Below are positions 1-7,140 of a DNA stretch of 40,202 nucleotides, piece by piece. Below the pieces are notes generated by a model. It was given only the letters and a program-made list of their open reading frames with translations, was not told the DNA's origin and did no database searches. The stretch is from Acidobacteria bacterium UBA2999 (GTDB lineage Bacteria > Acidobacteriota > Vicinamibacteria > Vicinamibacterales > UBA2999): contig DDZV01000040.1 in the NCBI GenBank assembly GCA_002346475.1, forward strand, positions 60,892 through 101,093, written 5' to 3'. The stretch's first letter is position 1. Each line of letters begins with the position of its first letter. A program made the position numbers and the translations under genes.

Positions 1-1479
1 GTTGATCATGGAAAAACTTCATTGCTAGACGCAATTCGAGAAACGCGGGTAGCTGAGCGCGAAGCTGGTGGTATTACCCAACACATTGGTGCTTATAACG
101 TTGATGTGTCTGGCCGAAGTATTGTCTTTCTTGATACACCGGGCCACGAAGCATTCACGCTGATGCGTGCACGTGGTGCAAAAGTTACTGACATCGTGGT
201 GCTGGTAGTTGCTGCAGACGATGGTGTAATGCCTCAGACAAAAGAAGCTATCGACCATGCTAAGGCAGCAAATGTGCCACTAGTTGTTGCTATTAATAAG
301 ACTGATAAACCAGGCGCTAACCCTGACAACGTGAAGCGGGAACTCGCAGAGCTTGACCTTGTGCCTGAAGACTGGGGTGGCCAAACAGTTACAGTTCCAG
401 TTTCAGCGAAAAAGCATGAGAACTTAGACCAACTCCTTGAAATGATACTGCTCTCCAGTGACATACTTGAACTAAAGGCCAATGCTAAACGTTTAGCATC
501 TGGAACTGTTCTGGAAGCAAAAATTGATCGTGGTCGTGGTCCAGTGGCAACAGTAATTGTGTTAGATGGGACACTCAATGTAGGCGACAACTTCATTGCT
601 GGCCCGATTGTAGGAAAAGTCCGAGCACTTATAGATGACAGTGGAAACCAAATTAAAAAAGCGGGACCGGCAACACCTGTTGAGGTTCTAGGACTAACAA
701 GTCTGCCCCAACCGGGAGACTCATTTCAGGTAGCAGACGCAGCAAAAGCACGTCATATAGCTGCATTCCGACAAACCCAAGCAAAAGAGCGTGTGCTAGC
801 AGCTAAAAGCGAGCGAGTGACACTAGAGTCACTACAAGAAAAAATTGACAGTGGTGATACCAAAGAATTACCAATTATCGTCAAAGCTGATGTTCAAGGT
901 TCGTCAGAGGTTGTTGCTGATACTCTTACGAAACTCTCTGACGAGAAGGTTAATATCAGAGTTATTCATTCTGGCGTTGGCGCTATCAACGAGTCTGACG
1001 TTCTTTTAGCCTCTGCTTCAAATGCCATTATTATTGGTTTCAATGTTCGTCCGGATCGTAATGCCAGCAATGTTGTGGAACGTGAAAATATTGAAATCAG
1101 ACTTCATTCGGTTATTTATAAAATTACCGAAGAGATCAAAAACGCTATGGAAGGCCTCCTTGACCCAACATTCAAGGAAGTGCGTGTTGGTACAGCTGAT
1201 GTACGAGAAGTATTCCGAGTGCCAAAGGTTGGCTCTGTGGCGGGCTGCTTAGTAACAGACGGACGTATTACACGTAGCGAGAACAACCAAGCCCGATTAC
1301 TCAGAGATAATGTTGTGGTTTACGAGGGTAAAATTGCTTCACTCCGAAGGTTTAAAGATGATGCGAATGAGGTCAAATCTGGTTTAGAGTGTGGGATAGG
1401 CCTAGAGCGCTTTAACGATATTAAATCTGGAGACATAATCGAGATGTTTACTATAGAGAAAGTCCAGACAACGGCATAG
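1..1479 (+). CDS. infB: Translation initiation factor IF-2 (5' truncated by window edge)
   Basis: IF-2 is the GTPase that brings initiator tRNA to the 30S subunit and promotes subunit joining. The reading frame is open from base 1 and begins inside the P-loop (VDHGKT), so the N-terminal region and the first P-loop residues lie outside the window. The remaining G motifs are in order: switch I (EREAGGITQHIG), DTPGHEAF, NKTDKP and the SAKKHEN loop. Domain II and the C-terminal initiator-tRNA-binding domains follow, for 492 residues in all. It heads the usual infB-DUF503-rbfA-truB-rpsO-pnp order, which supports the call. Translation probably starts several hundred residues upstream. No internal frameshift is seen. 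Confidence 0.98.
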   Translation, partial: VDHGKTSLLDAIRETRVAEREAGGITQHIGAYNVDVSGRSIVFLDTPGHEAFTLMRARGAKVTDIVVLVVAADDGVMPQTKEAIDHAKAANVPLVVAINKTDKPGANPDNVKRELAELDLVPEDWGGQTVTVPVSAKKHENLDQLLEMILLSSDILELKANAKRLASGTVLEAKIDRGRGPVATVIVLDGTLNVGDNFIAGPIVGKVRALIDDSGNQIKKAGPATPVEVLGLTSLPQPGDSFQVADAAKARHIAAFRQTQAKERVLAAKSERVTLESLQEKIDSGDTKELPIIVKADVQGSSEVVADTLTKLSDEKVNIRVIHSGVGAINESDVLLASASNAIIIGFNVRPDRNASNVVERENIEIRLHSVIYKITEEIKNAMEGLLDPTFKEVRVGTADVREVFRVPKVGSVAGCLVTDGRITRSENNQARLLRDNVVVYEGKIASLRRFKDDANEVKSGLECGIGLERFNDIKSGDIIEMFTIEKVQTTA

Positions 1480-1577
1480 TGGCGATTGCCGATCTAGGTG
1501 GACGCGATAGCACATCTCACAACTTTGTGTGCTTCACACTTACCACATAGTTAGCATTCACCACAGCCTCGCAGGTC

Positions 1578-1859
1578 ATGGTCGTTGCACTTTTGACCGT
1601 GGAACTATATATCCCTTACGCAGCATCGCTCAAAGACAAACGCGCGGTGCTTCGGAGACTTAAGGACCGACTTAAAAAATTTAATGTGTCGGTTGCTGAA
1701 GTTGGACACCACGACCTGTGGCAAAGAGCAGGTCTTGGTTTCGTAGCTATCGGCACTACAGCAGCTACTATTGAGCGCGAGTTAATGATGATCGCAGATG
1801 AGATTGAACGTCTGGAACCAGGACTGATAACACGTACTGAACTTGAAATACTGACATAG
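1578..1859 (+). CDS. DUF503 (YlxP-like) family protein
   Basis: A 93-residue protein matching the DUF503/YlxP family in size and pattern: an N-terminal strand (VVALLTVELYIP), then SLKDKRAVLRRLKDRLKKFNVSVAEV, a HHDLWQRA motif and a C-terminal helix. The family commonly sits between infB and rbfA in many phyla, as here. Its biochemical role is not firmly established; a link to ribosome maturation or RNA metabolism is inferred from neighbourhood. The gap after infB is 98 bp and before rbfA 45 bp. I see no strong Shine-Dalgarno before the ATG at 1578. Confidence 0.88.
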   Translation: MVVALLTVELYIPYAASLKDKRAVLRRLKDRLKKFNVSVAEVGHHDLWQRAGLGFVAIGTTAATIERELMMIADEIERLEPGLITRTELEILT

Positions 1860-1904
1860 ACACGGAAGTTGTGATTAATAGTTTCTACATTTCCAATTCA
1901 ATTT

Positions 1905-2303
1905 ATGGCGCAAGGTTATAGACCAAACCGCGTTGGGGACCAAATTCGTCAGGAATTAAGTGGGCTCCTTAGCCGTGGCGATGTACATGACCCTGGCATC
2001 GGCTTTATAACACTCACACGGGTGACGGTTAGTCCAGATCTACATTTGGCACGTATTTATTACACAAGCCTTGGGAACGAACAAGCTAGAAAGGATACAG
2101 CACGTGCACTTGATCGAGCTGCTTCGTTCATGCGCCGTCAAATTGGAAACCGTCTTCGATTGCGACGCGTACCTGAATTCGAATTCAAATTTGATCAGTC
2201 TATTGAGCATCAGGACAGAATTGAAAAAATTATTCGTGAACTCCATGATCATCCGCCGGAACCACTGATGCCGGATACGGAATCAGAGAAAATAGATGAA
2301 TAA
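1905..2303 (+). CDS. rbfA: Ribosome-binding factor A
   Basis: RbfA is a KH-fold 30S maturation factor acting on 16S rRNA late in assembly. The 132-residue product has the family pattern: N-terminal RPNRVGDQIRQELSGLL, central GFITLTRVTVSPDLHLARIYY, and the RRQIGNRLRLRRVPEFEFKFD segment before a C-terminal helix and acidic tail. Length is typical. The ATG at 1905 lacks a clear Shine-Dalgarno. The last 8 bases overlap the start of the DHH phosphoesterase gene at 2296, so the two are probably translationally coupled. Confidence 0.95.
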   Translation: MAQGYRPNRVGDQIRQELSGLLSRGDVHDPGIGFITLTRVTVSPDLHLARIYYTSLGNEQARKDTARALDRAASFMRRQIGNRLRLRRVPEFEFKFDQSIEHQDRIEKIIRELHDHPPEPLMPDTESEKIDE

Positions 2304-3309
2304 CCCTAAAACTGATATTACGGCCCGTGCACAGATTGTTAAAGAAATCCATCGACGTCACAGCTTTGTACTTTCATCACACGAGCGACCTGATGGTGAT
2401 GCCATTGGCTCACAAATGGCTATGGCCCTTGCTCTTAGAGAACTTGGGAAAGAAGTGCGAGTAGTTAACAAAGATCTAGCACCACCGCCAATATTAACAT
2501 TGCCAAACGTTAGAGAGATTGAAATAGCTGACTCCGTTACTGATACCGGTGATGCAGTGATAGTAATGGAGTGTAGTGACCTGTCACGTACTGGCGTATC
2601 TGGTCTGGACAAAGGCTTCGTCATCAATATTGATCATCATCTTGGAAATACGATGTACGGAGCAATCAACTGGTTTGATACAACTGCTGCAGCATGTGGT
2701 GAAATGATCTTCAATCTAGTACAAACACTAGGCATCTCAATCTCAAAAGAAATTGCAACTCATATATATGCTGCCATCCTGACTGACACAGGTTCATTCC
2801 ATCATTCAAGTATCTCAGCTCAAACATTTAACATTTGCCAACAATGTGTAGAGGCAGGCATTAACCCTGTAACAGAAGCACAGATCATTTTTGATAACAA
2901 CAATCTCGCACGTCTAAAACTGTTTGGAATGATCCTCAATAAAATGGAATTAGACAGCACGGGAAGAGTCGCAATAATACATATCGATCGAGCAATGGCT
3001 CACCAGTGTAGTGGCACCTATGAAGATACGGAAGGCATTATTAATTTCCCTCTAACAGTTAAAGATATTCAAGGAGTTGCATTTTTAAAAGAAATAGATT
3101 CTGGCACGTGGCGCGTCAGTCTACGATCAAAAGGTGATGTAAATGTAAATGCCGTAGCAAGACTCTTTGGTGGGGGTGGCCATAAAAATGCATCCGGCTG
3201 TTCAGCAACCGGTGAGCTTTCAGATCTTAAAATCTTGTTCCGCCAGGAAATAAACAAACAAGTTGAAATTGCATTCACTCATCAAGTGCGTAGCACTGAA
3301 TCAGCTTAG
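2296..3309 (+). CDS. nrnA: DHH-family phosphoesterase, NrnA-like (oligoribonuclease / pAp phosphatase)
   Basis: Members of this family degrade short oligonucleotides (nanoRNA) and dephosphorylate 3'-phosphoadenosine 5'-phosphate. The 337-residue protein has the metal-binding motifs in order: HERPDGDAIGS (Asp33, Asp35), the DHH triad (Asp113-His114-His115 within INIDHHLGN), and a C-terminal DHHA1 domain with GGGGHKNASG near residues 291-300. The start overlaps rbfA by 8 bp. Position between rbfA and truB is common, and the RNA-turnover role fits the downstream pnp. The exact substrate preference (nanoRNA versus pAp or c-di-AMP products) cannot be told from motifs alone. Confidence 0.9.
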   Translation: MNNPKTDITARAQIVKEIHRRHSFVLSSHERPDGDAIGSQMAMALALRELGKEVRVVNKDLAPPPILTLPNVREIEIADSVTDTGDAVIVMECSDLSRTGVSGLDKGFVINIDHHLGNTMYGAINWFDTTAAACGEMIFNLVQTLGISISKEIATHIYAAILTDTGSFHHSSISAQTFNICQQCVEAGINPVTEAQIIFDNNNLARLKLFGMILNKMELDSTGRVAIIHIDRAMAHQCSGTYEDTEGIINFPLTVKDIQGVAFLKEIDSGTWRVSLRSKGDVNVNAVARLFGGGGHKNASGCSATGELSDLKILFRQEINKQVEIAFTHQVRSTESA

Positions 3310-3336
3310 TGTTAACTTAGACTACGAAGCAGAACT

Positions 3337-4221
3337 GTGGATGGTATCCTCGTCATAGATAAACCGCAGGGCCCAACCTCACATGATGTGGTTGCTATCG
3401 TACGACGTCAGTTTTCAAAGCAACGCATTGGACATACTGGAACACTCGACCCTCTTGCAACAGGAGTCCTTCCTCTGGCATGCGGTCAAGCTACACGACT
3501 TGTGCAGTTTCTTATAAATCAAGAAAAAGAGTACGAAGCCATAATTAGATTCGGTCTTGAAACAGACACTTACGATGTAACAGGACGTGAAGTTTCCACT
3601 TCGCCATTGATTCCATCCAGAAAAAAAATCTTTGAAGCTTTTAGGCATTTTCAGGGTAGCTATCTACAAACACCTCCACCAGTGTCAGCTAAAAAAATTG
3701 CTGGACGTCCTTCTTATTCTCTAGTGAGATCAGGGAAAAATGTAACGCTTGCAGCTACGAATGTAACTGTTCAAAACCTTGATTTATCTGTAATTGATGA
3801 TACACGAGTAAAACTACGTCTGACGTGTTCAGCAGGATTTTACGTACGTTCACTTGCCCATGATGTAGGACGTCAGGTTGGCAGTGGCGCTTGCCTTGAA
3901 TCACTCAGGCGGATACGTAGTGGTCAGTTCAACTTATCGGGTGCCCTTACACTAGAGGAACTATTCCAGGATCCAGAAGCTGCTTGCCAACAACTCATCC
4001 CACTACAATATCTTTTACCAAATATCCCAGAGGCTATGGTCAACCCTGAGGGCCAGCGTCGAGTTTCACATGGCCAGGAAATTGGCCCTGCACATATGAC
4101 TAGCGATTACCCGAACAATGCTTCCTGGGTCAGGCTCTTAAGTCAGAATGGGTCACTTTTAGCTCTGGCTAAGCCAGGCCAGACTCCTGGTTTTTTGCAC
4201 CCATCTGTTGTACTGATGTAG
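3337..4221 (+). CDS. truB: tRNA pseudouridine(55) synthase
   Basis: TruB converts U55 in the T-loop of tRNAs to pseudouridine. The 294-residue product begins MDGILVIDKPQGPTSHDVV and carries the catalytic motif GHTGTLDPLATGVLP with the nucleophile Asp38. It also has the YEAIIRFGLETDTYD and RLTCSAGFYVRSLAHDVG segments typical of TruB, and a divergent C-terminal PUA-like region. The start is GTG at 3337, chosen because it gives the usual N-terminus directly; the ATG one base later is out of frame. The gap from the DHH gene is 27 bp. ribF, often found directly after truB, is absent here. Confidence 0.96.
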   Translation: MDGILVIDKPQGPTSHDVVAIVRRQFSKQRIGHTGTLDPLATGVLPLACGQATRLVQFLINQEKEYEAIIRFGLETDTYDVTGREVSTSPLIPSRKKIFEAFRHFQGSYLQTPPPVSAKKIAGRPSYSLVRSGKNVTLAATNVTVQNLDLSVIDDTRVKLRLTCSAGFYVRSLAHDVGRQVGSGACLESLRRIRSGQFNLSGALTLEELFQDPEAACQQLIPLQYLLPNIPEAMVNPEGQRRVSHGQEIGPAHMTSDYPNNASWVRLLSQNGSLLALAKPGQTPGFLHPSVVLM

Positions 4222-4297
4222 AATCAAGCGTATTACGGCGGCTTGGTAATTGAAATTTAACTCAATTTTCTGTGCCGTACGTGGAGACTCAGTATTC

Positions 4298-4567
4298 GTG
4301 ACGCTCACAAAAACTAACAAAACAGATATTATCGGAAACTACCGGACACATGATTCGGATACCGGATCTCCGGAAGTCCAAGTTGCTCTGTTAAGCGAGC
4401 GTATTACTTATTTAACTGAACACTTCAAAACCCACGCAAAAGATCATCATTCTCGTCGTGGGCTACTCAAACTCGTCGGACAACGTCGCCGCTTACTTGA
4501 TTACCTGAAGATCAAGAACACAGAGCGATATACCGAACTGATCCGCCGCCTTGGCATTCGGAAATAG
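4298..4567 (+). CDS. rpsO: 30S ribosomal protein S15
   Basis: S15 is a primary 16S rRNA-binding protein needed for assembly of the platform. The GTG at 4298 gives 89 residues, the standard S15 length, and is preceded by a Shine-Dalgarno-like GGAGA at 4283-4287. The open frame extends upstream to a TTG at 4250, but that adds 16 residues unlike S15. Family motifs are present: DTGSPEVQVALLSERI, the HxKDHHSRRGLLKLVGQRRRLLDYL segment and the C-terminal YxxLIxRLGIRK. The pairing rpsO-pnp, 29 bp apart, is widely conserved. Confidence 0.96.
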   Translation: MTLTKTNKTDIIGNYRTHDSDTGSPEVQVALLSERITYLTEHFKTHAKDHHSRRGLLKLVGQRRRLLDYLKIKNTERYTELIRRLGIRK

Positions 4568-4596
4568 AACTTTAGCATTCACTTCAAAAAATTTTT

Positions 4597-6732
4597 ATGC
4601 ACAATGTAAATCCGCACAAACGTGAGATCCAAATAGATTCCCGTACACTTTCTATTGAAACTGGAAAGCTAGCTAAACAAGCTGATGGTGCCGTTTTGGT
4701 ACGCCTTGGTGACACTGTCGTACTTGTCACAGCGTGCCATGCAACCACAGCAAGGGAAGGTATTGACTTCCTACCACTAACAGTTGACTACCGTGAAAAT
4801 GCCTATGCATCTGGTCGAATTCCTGGTGGCTTCTTTAAACGAGAAGGAAAACCAACAGAGAAAGAAGTTCTGACCAGTCGACTCATTGATAGGCCACTGC
4901 GACCATTATTCCCACCAGAGTGGAACTTTGAAACACAGATTATTTCCCTATTACTCTCAGCTGATACAGAGAATGACTCTGACGTACTCGCTATCACTGG
5001 AGCATCCGCTGCACTAGCTCTGTCGGAGATTCCTTGTTCGAAAACTCTCGCTGGGGTTCGAGTTGGTTTGATCTCAGACACGTACATAATTAATCCAACC
5101 TTTGAACAACGTAGGCAGAGCCAACTTGATCTCATTGTGGCCGGCACCAAAGATGGACTTGTCATGGTGGAGGCTGGAGCTAATGAGATTTCAGAAGAAA
5201 AAGTGCTTGGTGCACTTGACGCTGCGCATACTGCCATTAAAAAAATTGTTGATCAGATTGACGACCTCCAAAAAGCTGTAAATCGCCAAAAACTCTCATT
5301 GCAGTCAAAAGAAAGCGACCAGGATTTCTATCGAGAGATTGAGGAAAAAGTCTATACCTCACTAAGCGAAGCTATGCGCATTGAGAACAAAATTGAGAGT
5401 TACAAACAAGTCGATAAAGTCCTCGAAGAACTAGTTGAGTCTCTTCCAGAAGATAAAGTTGAACGTAAAAGTGAAGCTGGAAAAATATTTAAAGAGCTTA
5501 AAGAGAAGATACTACGTAAGGAAGTGCTCGAACATGGAGTTCGTCTTGACGGAAGAAAGTTTGACGAGGTTCGGCCAATCTGGACTGAAGTAGGTGTACT
5601 GCCACGAGTCCACGGATCGACAGTTTTTACCCGTGGTGAAACACAAGCACTCGTAACGTGCACTCTTGGCACAGCCGACGATATGCAAAAGATTGAACAT
5701 GTAGATGGAGAACAATACAAACGATTCATGCTCCACTACAACTTTCCACCTTTCTCCGTTGGAGAAGCAAGATTTCTCAGAGGTCCTGGCCGACGCGAAA
5801 TAGGACATGGTGCACTAGCAGAACGTGCCCTCTCAACAATGGTACCTAGCGAGGAGAAATTCGCATATACAGTCCGCGTTGTGTCTGACATTCTTGAATC
5901 AAATGGGTCTTCCTCAATGGCTTCTGTTTGCGGTGGGTCTATGGCCATGATGGATGCTGGTGTACCCCTAAAAGCACCCGTCGCAGGTATTGCAATGGGA
6001 CTGATCGTCAATGAAGAGACTGGCCAATTTGCAGTACTGTCAGACATCGCTGGAGCTGAGGATCACTACGGTGACATGGATTTCAAAGTTACCGGAACAG
6101 CAGATGGCATCACCGCCCTGCAAATGGACATCAAAGTAACTAGTGTGACTTCAGAAATCATGCATAAAGCACTAGAACAGGCACACCAGGGTCGCCTCCA
6201 TATTCTTGCTGAAATGGCTAAGACACTGGCTGCCCCGAGAAAAGAAATGTCAACATTTGCACCAAGGATCATTAGTATTCAGATCCCTGTAGACAAGATC
6301 AGGGACGTTATTGGTCCTGGTGGTAAAACAATTCGAAGTATCATCGAGCGAACGGGCGTGAAGATTGATGTTGAGGATGACGGGCATGTAAACGTGGCCT
6401 CCGCTGATGAAACATCTGCGCAGAAAGCGATCGATATTATCCAAGAACTGACAGCCACACCTGAATTACATAAAACTTACATGGGTAAGGTGCAGCGAAT
6501 TACAGATTTTGGGGCCTTCGTAGAAATTATGCCTGGTACAGACGGGTTGCTACACGTTTCAGAGATTGCAAATCATCGTGTAAAAGATGTACGCGATGAA
6601 CTTAAAGAAGGCCAGCAAGTTCTGGTTAAGGTCATTAACATAGACCAGACAGGCAAGATACGTCTCAGCCGAAAAGCTTTACTACAGGAGACATCTAGTG
6701 AGAAACCGGCAACTGCCGGAAAAGGAAAATAA
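4597..6732 (+). CDS. pnp: Polyribonucleotide nucleotidyltransferase (PNPase)
   Basis: PNPase is the phosphorolytic 3'-5' exoribonuclease that works in mRNA decay, usually as a trimer in the cytoplasm. The 711 residues are full length. They contain two RNase PH domains, with the second carrying the catalytic EDHYGDMDFKVTGT motif near residues 489-501, a helical linker between them, a KH domain (VIGPGGKTIR from about residue 572) and a C-terminal S1 domain (YMGKVQRITDFGAFVEIMPG from about residue 629). The ATG at 4597 lacks a Shine-Dalgarno and is preceded by an A/T-rich tract. Its 3' end overlaps the next gene by 35 bp. Confidence 0.98.
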   Translation: MHNVNPHKREIQIDSRTLSIETGKLAKQADGAVLVRLGDTVVLVTACHATTAREGIDFLPLTVDYRENAYASGRIPGGFFKREGKPTEKEVLTSRLIDRPLRPLFPPEWNFETQIISLLLSADTENDSDVLAITGASAALALSEIPCSKTLAGVRVGLISDTYIINPTFEQRRQSQLDLIVAGTKDGLVMVEAGANEISEEKVLGALDAAHTAIKKIVDQIDDLQKAVNRQKLSLQSKESDQDFYREIEEKVYTSLSEAMRIENKIESYKQVDKVLEELVESLPEDKVERKSEAGKIFKELKEKILRKEVLEHGVRLDGRKFDEVRPIWTEVGVLPRVHGSTVFTRGETQALVTCTLGTADDMQKIEHVDGEQYKRFMLHYNFPPFSVGEARFLRGPGRREIGHGALAERALSTMVPSEEKFAYTVRVVSDILESNGSSSMASVCGGSMAMMDAGVPLKAPVAGIAMGLIVNEETGQFAVLSDIAGAEDHYGDMDFKVTGTADGITALQMDIKVTSVTSEIMHKALEQAHQGRLHILAEMAKTLAAPRKEMSTFAPRIISIQIPVDKIRDVIGPGGKTIRSIIERTGVKIDVEDDGHVNVASADETSAQKAIDIIQELTATPELHKTYMGKVQRITDFGAFVEIMPGTDGLLHVSEIANHRVKDVRDELKEGQQVLVKVINIDQTGKIRLSRKALLQETSSEKPATAGKGK

Positions 6733-7117
6733 GAAAAATCCAGGCAGGCGAAACGTTATTGTTCTGTTTCTTGGAACTGTAGCGCATGCACTCACGAGAT
6801 CGTTCACTAGACTGCTAGCTCAGGATCAAACCCCCAACCGAAGAGAATTTTCTATCACTACAAGAAATTATCTATTTGTACCAGCACGTATCGAGGTGAT
6901 ACAGGGTGAGCTAGTAAGAATCACGCTGCATGCAGAAGACCAAGCGCACAGTTTTACTATTGACGAATATAGAATAGCTAAACGTATGCCTACAGATGGA
7001 ACAACAATATTAGACTTTCAGGCTGACCAGGCTGGTAAGTTCACCTTTTATTGTAATCTCACTGCAGATTCAAATTGTCAGCAAGTCCGAGGTGAACTCA
7101 TAGTCGGACAAAAGTAA
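6698..7117 (+). CDS. Small exported cupredoxin-like protein with incomplete copper ligand set
   Basis: A 139-residue protein. GTG 6698 is chosen because AGGAG lies at 6686-6690, 7 bases upstream, inside the end of pnp. Residues about 15-42 hold a twin-arginine pair and a hydrophobic stretch ending near LLAQ, a likely export signal. The rest looks like a cupredoxin beta-sandwich: NYLFVPARIEVIQGELVRI, HSFTIDEY (His84), and GKFTFYCNLTADSNC followed by RGELIV. In type 1 copper proteins a Cys is followed by His and usually Met. Here Cys119 is kept, but the expected His is Cys127 and no Met follows. It may bind copper differently or not at all. It is probably cotranscribed with pnp. Confidence 0.72.
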   Translation: MRNRQLPEKENKKNPGRRNVIVLFLGTVAHALTRSFTRLLAQDQTPNRREFSITTRNYLFVPARIEVIQGELVRITLHAEDQAHSFTIDEYRIAKRMPTDGTTILDFQADQAGKFTFYCNLTADSNCQQVRGELIVGQK

Positions 7118-7134
7118 CCAGTCTCTGTTATCCT
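7105..7134 (+). promoter_or_regulatory. Candidate promoter for a leaderless PIG-L transcript
   Basis: A TAnnnT hexamer (TATCCT, 7129-7134) lies 6 nt before the GTG start at 7141. A partial -35 match, CGGACA at 7105-7110, sits 18 nt upstream of it. It overlaps the end of the cupredoxin gene. The -35 match is weak (4 of 6), so the call rests on spacing and on the repeat of this arrangement elsewhere in the window. Confidence 0.28.
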
Positions 7135-7140
7135 CGTACA

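Noticed and set aside
4250..4297. Upstream TTG-started extension of rpsO
   Set aside because: S15 is 89 residues from GTG 4298, with a Shine-Dalgarno at proper spacing; the extra residues are not S15-like.
4803..5237. 144-codon open frame antisense to pnp
   Set aside because: A mirror frame of a highly conserved gene with a low-complexity product.
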